Below, one piece after another: positions 1 to 5,475 of a stretch of DNA of 5,979 bases (the first letter of the stretch is position 1; each line of letters opens with the position of its first letter). The position numbers and the translations under genes were made by a program. Location of the stretch: positions 1-5,979 of the forward strand of contig CBDUUP010000292.1 of NCBI GenBank assembly GCA_965370435.1. Direction: 5' to 3'. The notes beneath the pieces are model-generated. The model was not told the origin of the DNA. It was given only the letters and a program-made list of their open reading frames with translations, and ran no database searches. Source of the stretch: CBDUUP01 sp965370435. Its GTDB lineage: Bacteria; Chloroflexota; Anaerolineae; Anaerolineales; UBA11579.

Positions 1-6
1 ACCGCT

Positions 7-1260
7 TTATTTATCTCCCGCTGTCTTCTCGTTCTCGTCCAGCCTTATTTTATCTTCAAAAGTCATGACGGCAGGCACGAAAAGTCCCAAGACGCCCAAG
101 GTCAAGGCGGTGATCCCTCCGGCAATGATCCATATTTGTATGCCGAATCTATCGGTCAATGGGCCTGCGATCAACAGACTTAAAGGCCAGGTGATAAAGA
201 CAATGCTGCTCTGGGCTGTGAACACCCGACCTTGGATCTCTGGCTTGACAACCGCCTGGAGCATGGCAAATAAGGGGCCGTTATAAAATACATTGCAGAA
301 AAATGCGAAACCCCATACAGCTAGGGCGAGGGGAAAATATTCTGGAGACAGCAGCCCGAAGATGATGGTGGCCGCGCCCTGGAGGATTTGACCAATGAGA
401 ATCGTATGGATTCGCTTTTTGAAACCGCCCCATAGGCTTAGAAGCATCCCGCCCAAAACGATTCCGATGCCTTGGGCGGATTGCAGCCAGCCCAGATGAT
501 CCGCGCCGCCTCCAAAGTGGTTGACAATGTAGAGGGGCAAGAGGGAAATGATCGGATTGTAGACAAAGTTTCCGATGGCGGCCATGACCATGAGGATGAA
601 AAGGCCCTTCCAAGACCAAATATAATTGAAGCCTTCTCTAACATCCCGCCAAATTGAAGTTTTTGTATTGTCTTTGGCGTTGGGGGGTTGAGGGATTTGA
701 ATGAAGATCAATGGCAGGATTGCCAGCAATGCAGTCGCCACGTCTAAAAGCATAACGGAGGGCAAGGTCATTACAGAGAGAGCTAGGGCGCCTAAAGGAG
801 GTCCGGTCATTCTCAATGCGCCCCCCAGAGTGTGGTTTATCCCGGCGACCCGCGATAGGTGTTTCTCTGGCACCATCAAGGAGGTTGAGGCTGACATTGC
901 AGGCCCGTGAAAGATGCTTCCCAGGGCGCGCAGAAAGACCACCACGAAGACATGCCATATCTGAATCTGTCCGCTCCAAAAGAGGTAGGCTAAGACCAAA
1001 GAGACCAATGCAATAAAACTATCTGCGACCAACATGACAATTCGCCTATTCCAACGGTCAATGTATGCGCCCGCGACTGGGCCGATTAAAATTTGGGGGA
1101 TCACCGTTACCAGGGTGGCCGTGGTCAAAATAGTCGCCGATCCCGTTAACTCGGTGAGCCACCATATCAGCGCAAATCGGCCTATCGAACTGCCTAATAA
1201 CGAAAACGCCTGACCGGTCCAGATCGTAAAGAAGGGTATTTTCCATTGGAAGTTTTTCAT
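7..1260 (-). CDS. MFS exporter, Mef(A)-like drug efflux type
   Basis: This is a complete 417-residue protein with an ATG start and a TAA stop. It resembles the major facilitator group of macrolide-efflux Mef(A) and related proton antiporters: the N-terminus has the FxxIWxGQAxSLxGS pattern followed by LTELTGSA, as in Mef(A). The hydrophobic pattern fits 12 membrane helices in two six-helix halves. A charged cytoplasmic linker lies around residues 190-215. The MFS motif A is at residues 60-76 (GPVAGAYIDRWNRR), with a degenerate second copy at 366-373 (GPLTDRFG). The family-typical PEIQGRVF is at 340-347. The expected role is proton-driven export of a small lipophilic compound across the inner membrane; the substrate cannot be read from sequence. 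It lies directly downstream of a MalT/LuxR-type regulator on the same strand, with a tandem repeat in between that may be its operator. The family call is firm, the drug specificity is not. Confidence 0.93.
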   Translation of the reverse strand: MKNFQWKIPFFTIWTGQAFSLLGSSIGRFALIWWLTELTGSATILTTATLVTVIPQILIGPVAGAYIDRWNRRIVMLVADSFIALVSLVLAYLFWSGQIQIWHVFVVVFLRALGSIFHGPAMSASTSLMVPEKHLSRVAGINHTLGGALRMTGPPLGALALSVMTLPSVMLLDVATALLAILPLIFIQIPQPPNAKDNTKTSIWRDVREGFNYIWSWKGLFILMVMAAIGNFVYNPIISLLPLYIVNHFGGGADHLGWLQSAQGIGIVLGGMLLSLWGGFKKRIHTILIGQILQGAATIIFGLLSPEYFPLALAVWGFAFFCNVFYNGPLFAMLQAVVKPEIQGRVFTAQSSIVFITWPLSLLIAGPLTDRFGIQIWIIAGGITALTLGVLGLFVPAVMTFEDKIRLDENEKTAGDK

Positions 1261-1266
1261 GAGAAT

Positions 1267-1270
1267 TCCT
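1267..1270 (-). promoter_or_regulatory. Ribosome binding site of the MFS gene
   Basis: On the minus strand the sequence reads AGGAATTCTC and then ATG. AGGA lies 6 nt before the start codon, which supports the ATG at 1260 as the true start. Confidence 0.6.
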
Positions 1271-1290
1271 AAGACACAATATTGCTCCCC

Positions 1291-1300
1291 AGTGTATCTA
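1291..1300 (-). promoter_or_regulatory. Candidate -10 region of the MFS gene
   Basis: The minus strand reads TAGATACACT here. Either TAGATA or TACACT could act as a weak -10 box. No good TTGACA-like -35 lies at the normal distance. Instead the tandem repeat at 1326-1347 begins 25 bp upstream, which places it near -40 to -60 relative to a start site around 1284-1288. That layout would suit an activator-dependent promoter, but the promoter is a prediction from weak matches. Confidence 0.25.
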
Positions 1301-1325
1301 GGATTGATTCAGGTGTCTTGCCCCA

Positions 1326-1347
1326 AAGGGGGTATTAAGGGGGTATT
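1326..1347. repeat. 11-bp tandem direct repeat, probable operator
   Basis: AAGGGGGTATT occurs twice, back to back and without mismatch, at 1326-1336 and 1337-1347. The 11-bp period is close to one helical turn, so two monomers would sit on the same face of the DNA, as expected for tandem binding by a MalT-like activator that assembles as an oligomer. The left edge overlaps a short CCCC-AAA-GGGG inverted repeat (1321-1331). The repeat lies in the regulator-exporter gap, about 65-87 bp upstream of the exporter start. E. coli MalT boxes are also G-rich and non-palindromic, but this exact sequence is not that box. The repeat is directly visible; its role as an operator is inferred. Confidence 0.55.
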
Positions 1348-1373
1348 TACGTGAGACTCTGAATGGCTTAAAA

Positions 1374-1397
1374 ACTGAAACACTGAATCACTGAAAA
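1374..1397. repeat. Degenerate 8-bp triplet repeat
   Basis: Three adjoining 8-bp units are seen: ACTGAAAC (1374-1381), ACTGAATC (1382-1389) and ACTGAAAA (1390-1397), followed by another ACT. They lie between the regulator stop codon and the tandem G-rich repeat. No hairpin is formed, so this is not a recognisable terminator. It could be a slippage-prone simple repeat or additional weak protein-binding sites. Confidence 0.5.
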
Positions 1398-1424
1398 ACT
1401 TTGCTGTTGATGTGCTAAGTGAAT

Positions 1425-3185
1425 CTAGTTGAGAAGACCCAGTTCTCTAGCTTGATGAATGGCTTGAGTCCGGTTGTGTACGTCGAGTTTTTTATAGATA
1501 TTCTTGAGATGCTGTTTTACGGTGGCGTTGGCGATGAAAAGATTTCTGGCGATCTCTTTATTGGGCATTCCCTCAGCCAGACATTGAACGACTTCCAGTT
1601 CGCGTTTACTGAGGGGTTTGATGAGCGCTTTTTGCTCAATAGTTGCCGCCTTGATCTCGACGAAGCTCAAAGTGAAGTTTGAAATAAGCGTATTTACGTA
1701 AATGGAAAGCGCGCTCTCCGATGGCATTTTTTGGCTGAGAATTGAGAGCAACTCTTTCATCTTCTGGCCCTCGTCAATAAAAATGCGAATGAATCCCCCA
1801 TGTTCAGCCAGGATCAGGGATCGCTCCAGGGTTGCGAGAGCTTGCTCTGTTTGTTCTATTGCGTCCAGGGTCAATGCTTGGAGAATAGAGAATTCAATTT
1901 CGAATTCGGTCCATCCAAAGGTTTGAGCCTGGGCGACCAGATCGTTTAGCTCATAGTGTAGATCATTTAGGTCGGAAGGGGGGTGATTGGGATTTTCCCT
2001 GAATTGGTTTATGCGAGTCCGGGCCATGACTACATTCTTGAAAAAGGTATCCCAATCGGTCAGCGCATGACTGTCGTCGGGTTTTGCCCATCCAAGCCAG
2101 ATGGTGGCGGCGGTGAAGGAGGTCCCGTCAACTGGCTTTGACAGATAGGGTTCTAAGGTTATGGTCGCAGCCTCAGGATCTCCGATGGCTTGTTGGAGGC
2201 GAGCCATCGCCGCCATGCCATAAAAACGAGACATTTCATTAGTTCCCGTGATAAGGGCTACCCCTCTTTGGAGCATGGATTCGGCTTCTTTCAGCTGGTT
2301 CCATTCAAGGAGAATACAACCCAGGCCAATGTAAAGTGAACCTGCGACAGGGATACGCATCCCTGTTTTTTCTCTTGGTTCTACAACTGACTCTATGGTT
2401 TCCTGAAAGATTGCCGCAGCCTCATGAAGCCTGCCTTTTAAATGCGCCCATTGGCCTTTGGAATAGACCGCGACCAAAGCAATAAAGAGATCGCCTCCGG
2501 GCAATAAACCTAGCCGAATCACTTCATCCAGGGCGTTCAACGCCGAATCATCATTGTTGAGGCCAAAATACGCCGTGGCAAGATTGAAGTTCATGGCAGC
2601 GCGCAGTTGAATGTTTTCTTCAGAGAGAAGCTCGAGGGCTTGGAGCGATAGTTCTCGAATCCTCTCCGGGGAATCACTTCGGTGACGGGAGCGGACTGAG
2701 AGAATGGCGGCGACGTGACCCTTAACCCAATTGTTCAGGTGATCGTCATCCTGGGGCGCGTCCTGAGCCTGTTGCAGCCTTTGTTCCCCCTTGTCCCCAA
2801 GACCTGAAGTGTATGTCCGCGCCCAGGCATCAATGATACACAGTCGAGAATTTGAAAGAATAACCTCGTCGGGAAGGCTGCTGAGCCAACTGCTCACCAG
2901 AATCACCTCGCTGCGAAAGATCATTGCCATGCCATGCCGCGCAATCAAATTTCCGGCATATTGCCAATCTGAACTGGCAAGTGCATGGTGTATGGCTTCA
3001 TCTATCAAGCCTTCTTTCTCGAACCACTCACTGGCGCGTCGGTGCAGTTGCGGTTTCAATTGAGGATGATTTTGCATTAACTGGTTTTGCAACACCTCCC
3101 CAAAAAGATGTTGATAACGATACCAATGTTTCTTGTGATCGAGGGATACCAGGAAAAGATAGCCGTCGTTCAAATATTGGAGCAT
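1425..3185 (-). CDS. LuxR-type HTH half of the split MalT-like regulator
   Basis: This is an open frame of 586 residues from an ATG at 3185 to a TAG. It begins in the winged-helix region that follows the ATPase in MalT-like proteins, with WYRYQHLF at residues 21-28. It continues with a long alpha-helical TPR-like sensor region that in this family binds the inducer. It ends with a LuxR/GerE helix-turn-helix at 524-586, containing LSKRELEVVQCLAEG, the NKEIA turn and the recognition helix NATVKQHLKNIYKKL. The ATG starts only two codons after the TGA that ends the ATPase half, and no good Shine-Dalgarno precedes it, so expression would depend on reinitiation or readthrough. If made alone, this piece could bind DNA but would lack the ATP-dependent oligomerisation switch. 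The C-terminal HTH call is very secure; the start is not. Confidence 0.85.
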   Translation of the reverse strand: MLQYLNDGYLFLVSLDHKKHWYRYQHLFGEVLQNQLMQNHPQLKPQLHRRASEWFEKEGLIDEAIHHALASSDWQYAGNLIARHGMAMIFRSEVILVSSWLSSLPDEVILSNSRLCIIDAWARTYTSGLGDKGEQRLQQAQDAPQDDDHLNNWVKGHVAAILSVRSRHRSDSPERIRELSLQALELLSEENIQLRAAMNFNLATAYFGLNNDDSALNALDEVIRLGLLPGGDLFIALVAVYSKGQWAHLKGRLHEAAAIFQETIESVVEPREKTGMRIPVAGSLYIGLGCILLEWNQLKEAESMLQRGVALITGTNEMSRFYGMAAMARLQQAIGDPEAATITLEPYLSKPVDGTSFTAATIWLGWAKPDDSHALTDWDTFFKNVVMARTRINQFRENPNHPPSDLNDLHYELNDLVAQAQTFGWTEFEIEFSILQALTLDAIEQTEQALATLERSLILAEHGGFIRIFIDEGQKMKELLSILSQKMPSESALSIYVNTLISNFTLSFVEIKAATIEQKALIKPLSKRELEVVQCLAEGMPNKEIARNLFIANATVKQHLKNIYKKLDVHNRTQAIHQARELGLLN

Positions 3186-3191
3186 CGCATT

Positions 3192-3194
3192 TCA
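3192..3194 (-). other. In-frame TGA splitting the regulator gene
   Basis: The minus strand reads AAG TAC AAC TGA AAT GCG ATG. The TGA falls in the linker between the ATPase and the winged-helix region, where relatives have a small or polar, poorly conserved residue. One base change from TCA, CGA, GGA or TGG would produce it. The position is not a conserved Cys, so selenocysteine is unlikely. aguA in this window also ends in TGA, which argues for the standard code. Confidence 0.85.
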
Positions 3195-4127
3195 GTTGTA
3201 CTTCTGGGTGACCCAATCGCACAAGGGGACACTGATTCGTTTCAGGATTGAAGTTTGCATGAGGAAATCCTGGACATCAGGAGGTTGGGCGTGAAACACT
3301 TCGTCTATCAAATAATCAGAGATATAACGCTCAATGCCGGCGAAAATGTCCACGAAGGCACGCCTGTTTTCGGCAGGCAATCCACGAAGAAGCAAAGCGG
3401 CCATTTGCAATCCAACCACCCAGCCTTCGGTTCGCTTATGCAATGTGTCAATCTCTGTTGAAGAAAGTTCCAGCCCCATAGTGGTGTTGAGAAACAGAGT
3501 TGTTTCCTCTAGTGAAAAGAGAAGTTCTTGAGTGTTTATCTCGGTCAGTTGTCCAGAGGCGCGAAGCCTAGAGATGGATATTTGGGGGGTTTCTCGTGCA
3601 GCGATAAGTAGGTGCATAGAGGATGGAAGGAAATCCAGCAAGTAATCTACGCTTTGATGAATTGAATCATCCTTAATGATGTGGTAATCGTCCAGAACCA
3701 GGACAAGCAAACTGGTTGGTATTTCGGCGTCATCGGTATGGGCGACAATATCATTGATTAATATTGTCAGCATGGACTCCAGGTTGAGGGAATCTGGCGG
3801 AGGCGAATCAAGCATTCCAAGCGCAGACTGGCCCAGGGTTGGTTCGATGGTTTGTAATGCGCCTATGAAATATCTCCAAAAACGAATCGGATCGTTATCG
3901 CCCTTATCCAGAGAGAGCCAGGCGGCGCGAAAAGATGGAGAGATTTTCCGCTCAGTATGTATCCATTCGCTGAGAATGGATGTCTTCCCATAACCGGCTG
4001 GAGCGGAGATGAGGGTGAGTTTGTGCTGCAATTCAGAATTTAACTTGTTGAGCAATCGCGGACGCGACACCAGGTTAATTCTTGGTTGGGGGATGAATAA
4101 CTTGGTGGTGAGAAGTGGATGGTTCAC
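3192..4127 (-). CDS. P-loop ATPase half of the split MalT-like regulator
   Basis: This frame has 311 residues from a GTG start to a TGA stop. It carries the STAND/MalT-type nucleotide-binding domain: the N-terminal LLTTKLFIPQPR signature at 5-16, Walker A APAGYGKT at 42-49 with Lys48, Walker B LVLVLDDYHI at 141-150 with Asp146-Asp147, the SRLRASGQLTEI sensor stretch at 186-197, and TEGWVVGLQMAAL at 233-245. The protein stops at LCDWVTQKYN, where relatives continue into the winged-helix domain. The GTG start is chosen because the family signature begins at residue 5 and an upstream in-frame TAA (4161-4163) leaves no ATG or TTG. No clear Shine-Dalgarno is seen, so initiation may be weak. ATP binding looks intact, but no DNA-binding domain is attached. 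Confidence 0.85.
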   Translation of the reverse strand: MNHPLLTTKLFIPQPRINLVSRPRLLNKLNSELQHKLTLISAPAGYGKTSILSEWIHTERKISPSFRAAWLSLDKGDNDPIRFWRYFIGALQTIEPTLGQSALGMLDSPPPDSLNLESMLTILINDIVAHTDDAEIPTSLLVLVLDDYHIIKDDSIHQSVDYLLDFLPSSMHLLIAARETPQISISRLRASGQLTEINTQELLFSLEETTLFLNTTMGLELSSTEIDTLHKRTEGWVVGLQMAALLLRGLPAENRRAFVDIFAGIERYISDYLIDEVFHAQPPDVQDFLMQTSILKRISVPLCDWVTQKYN

Positions 4128-4217
4128 AATTGAATTCTGGTATTGGATAAAAGGCTCAGATTAAAATTCTTGTGGTAGTCTTGAACGATTCAGTCTTTCG
4201 TTGTTCTAGCCAAATTT

Positions 4218-4223
4218 ATTATA
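4218..4223 (-). promoter_or_regulatory. Candidate -10 box for the regulator gene
   Basis: The minus strand carries a perfect TATAAT here, in the AT-rich divergent intergenic region, about 90 bp upstream of the GTG start. No convincing -35 box lies 16-18 bp further upstream (AGAACC at 17 bp). The hexamer is flanked by short TAGCC/GGCTA inverted arms (4207-4211 and 4231-4235). It is a reasonable but unproven promoter. Confidence 0.3.
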
Positions 4224-4270
4224 CACCGATGGCTACGGCGGGTTCTGTTATTTGCTCAATAAGTATTCTA

Positions 4271-4323
4271 ATTGAAACCAGACCTACTAAAATTTGGACG
4301 TTTTATTGAATTCATACTAAAAT
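4271..4323. repeat. Repeated ATTGAA / TACTAAAAT element pair
   Basis: ATTGAA followed by TACTAAAAT occurs twice: 4271-4276 with 4285-4293, and 4305-4310 with 4315-4323. The inner spacing differs (8 and 4 bp), while the TACTAAAAT copies are 30 bp apart. Each contains a TAAAAT that could serve as a -10 box. A further ATTGAATTC, identical to 4305-4313, lies at 4129-4137. In such AT-rich DNA part of this may be chance. Confidence 0.35.
4294..4323 (+). promoter_or_regulatory. Candidate promoter of the aguA-aguB operon
   Basis: A weak -35 TTGGAC (4294-4299) is followed after 18 bp by TAAAAT (4318-4323), a good -10 match. Transcription would start near 4330, giving a short leader of about 33 nt before aguA. 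The -35 matches the consensus at only three positions, so this is tentative. Confidence 0.35.
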
Positions 4324-4352
4324 GGATTTAGCAAAGCAAAGAAATAAGCGCT

Positions 4353-4357
4353 GGAGG
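4353..4357 (+). promoter_or_regulatory. Strong ribosome binding site of aguA
   Basis: GGAGG, extended to GGAGGAAG, lies 5 nt before the ATG at 4363. It decides the start in favour of this ATG over the in-frame Met at residue 13. Confidence 0.85.
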
Positions 4358-4362
4358 AAGCT

Positions 4363-5451
4363 ATGGCTGAAGAACTGGATAAAGAACAACAGTATCACAT
4401 GCCCGCCGAATGGGAAAAGCACGAAGGCACCTGGCTGCAGTGGCCTCATGACGGCATCTTTGACGGCTACCAAATGAGGATGGAACGCATCTGGCTTGTC
4501 ATGGTCGAGGCTTTGCACCAGCACGAAAATGTCCACATCATCGTGCGCGATGAAAGGCAAAGGGATCACGTAGCTTATCTGTTGAGATATTTCAACATCA
4601 GCGAGGACACCGTCCATCTCTACGTTATCCCCACCAATGACGTTTGGGTTCGGGATAATGGCCCAATCTACGTTTTGGATAGCGACAACAACATGGTGAT
4701 TGCCAATTGGGAGTTCAACGGTTGGGGGAATCGCTTTGAGGGCGAATTGGACAACAATGTCCCCTCGCTCATCGGAGAATCGCTCTCTATCCCGGTGGTC
4801 AGCCCCCCTTTGGTTCTTGAGGGAGGCGCGGTGGAGGTGAATGGCAAAGGGACATTCATGGCGACACGTTCTTCAATCATCAACGACAACCGCAATCCGG
4901 GGAAAAGCCAAGAAGAGGTTGAGGCGATACTAAGCAAATATCTTGGGGTCACCCATTTCATTTGGCTTTCAGGAGCCGGAGGGGAAGTGATTGAAGAATG
5001 GGGAGGGGTGACCGATTCTCACATTGACGGCGCGGCTCGGTTCACCGATGAATCCACTGTTCTTTACAGTTGGAACGAGGATAGATCGGACCCCCATTTT
5101 AACATTATGCTGAAGCATTACGAAGAATTGAAGGAAGCAGTCACTGAATCGGGCAAGCCCCTGACCCTGGTTCCGGCACCGCTTCCTGAGGGCGGGGTCC
5201 ACCAAATATCATCGAATCTGGGATGGCGGAAATCAACCCTTACAGCGGCCATCTATGTTAATTTTTACGTAGCCAATGGAGTTGTTCTAGCGCCCGTCTA
5301 TGGCAATAAGAACGACGCTCGCGCCAAGGCGGTGATCTCAGAACATTTTCCCGGCCGCGAAGTGATCGGGATTGACTCTGCGTATTTGTCGGAGCATGGC
5401 GGCATGATCCACTGCGTGACTCAGCAGCAGCCCGCGGTGAAACGAGCCTGA
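4363..5451 (+). CDS. aguA: Agmatine deiminase (agmatine iminohydrolase)
   Basis: This complete 362-residue cytoplasmic enzyme is of the usual length for agmatine deiminases of the PAD_porph/amidinotransferase fold. It hydrolyses agmatine to N-carbamoylputrescine and ammonia, a step in the route from arginine to putrescine. The family motifs are all in order: HEGTWLQWPHD at 20-30, TNDVWVRDNGP at 91-101, LEGGAVEVNGKGT at 152-164 with Glu153, SHIDGAARF at 219-227 with His220 and Asp222, and GGMIHCVTQQQP at 346-357 with the nucleophile Cys351. One departure is EWGGVTDSHID before the His, where many relatives have a DDTDGHVD-like stretch; this may mark a subgroup. The ATG is fixed by a strong GGAGG. 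The gene ends in TGA, 24 bp before aguB, and the pairing with aguB strongly supports agmatine rather than peptidyl-arginine as substrate. Confidence 0.95.
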   Translation: MAEELDKEQQYHMPAEWEKHEGTWLQWPHDGIFDGYQMRMERIWLVMVEALHQHENVHIIVRDERQRDHVAYLLRYFNISEDTVHLYVIPTNDVWVRDNGPIYVLDSDNNMVIANWEFNGWGNRFEGELDNNVPSLIGESLSIPVVSPPLVLEGGAVEVNGKGTFMATRSSIINDNRNPGKSQEEVEAILSKYLGVTHFIWLSGAGGEVIEEWGGVTDSHIDGAARFTDESTVLYSWNEDRSDPHFNIMLKHYEELKEAVTESGKPLTLVPAPLPEGGVHQISSNLGWRKSTLTAAIYVNFYVANGVVLAPVYGNKNDARAKAVISEHFPGREVIGIDSAYLSEHGGMIHCVTQQQPAVKRA

Positions 5452-5462
5452 GTGGTTGAGTC

Positions 5463-5470
5463 GGAAGGAG
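5463..5470 (+). promoter_or_regulatory. Ribosome binding site of aguB
   Basis: GGAAGGAG lies 5 nt before the ATG at 5476. This strong site, within the 24-bp gap after aguA, shows that aguB is initiated independently within the same transcript. Confidence 0.8.
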
Positions 5471-5475
5471 AACAC

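Larger units (their letters stand above)
1425..4127 (-). pseudogene. MalT-like LuxR-family regulator interrupted by TGA
   Basis: Taken as one gene, this is a 900-codon MalT-type, STAND-class, ATP-dependent transcriptional activator broken by a single in-frame TGA at codon 312. The order is the family order: P-loop NTPase (about 1-310), WYRYxHLF winged-helix motif (335-342), TPR-like helical repeats with HRRASEWFEKEG at 362-373, and a C-terminal LuxR helix-turn-helix (838-900). The length matches MalT (901 aa). The alignment runs straight across the stop (CDWVTQKYN, stop, NAMLQYLNDGYLFLVSLD) with no gap or frameshift, so only one codon is wrong. The rest is free of stops over about 2.7 kb, which suggests a very recent nonsense mutation, a sequencing or assembly error, readthrough, or a functioning split gene. 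The 164-bp distance to the exporter and the shared strand suggest it controls that exporter. The ligand is unknown. Confidence 0.7.

Noticed and set aside
1321..1331. CCCC-AAA-GGGG hairpin as a terminator
   Set aside because: The stem is only 4 bp and no T-run follows in either direction; it is better read as part of the operator-like region.
1693..1702. TTTACGTAAA palindrome as an operator, sharing GTATTTACGT with 1343-1352
   Set aside because: It lies inside the regulator coding region, and the 10-bp match is probably chance.
1976..1989. G-rich stretch resembling the AAGGGGGTATT repeat
   Set aside because: It reads AAGGGGGGTGATTG, is a single imperfect copy and lies within coding sequence.
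3183..3194. Selenocysteine at the in-frame TGA
   Set aside because: The position is a variable linker residue in the MalT family, not a Cys or redox site, and I see no convincing stem-loop just downstream of the TGA.
2791..3222. Plus-strand open frames opposite the regulator
   Set aside because: They are shadows of the regulator coding sequence with no recognisable domain.
1425..4127. A reassigned genetic code (TGA as Gly or Trp) as in some candidate phyla
   Set aside because: Trp is encoded by TGG in the parts checked, aguA ends properly at a TGA with a strong ribosome binding site for the next gene just after, and the protein types fit Chloroflexota with the standard code. It cannot be fully excluded from one window.
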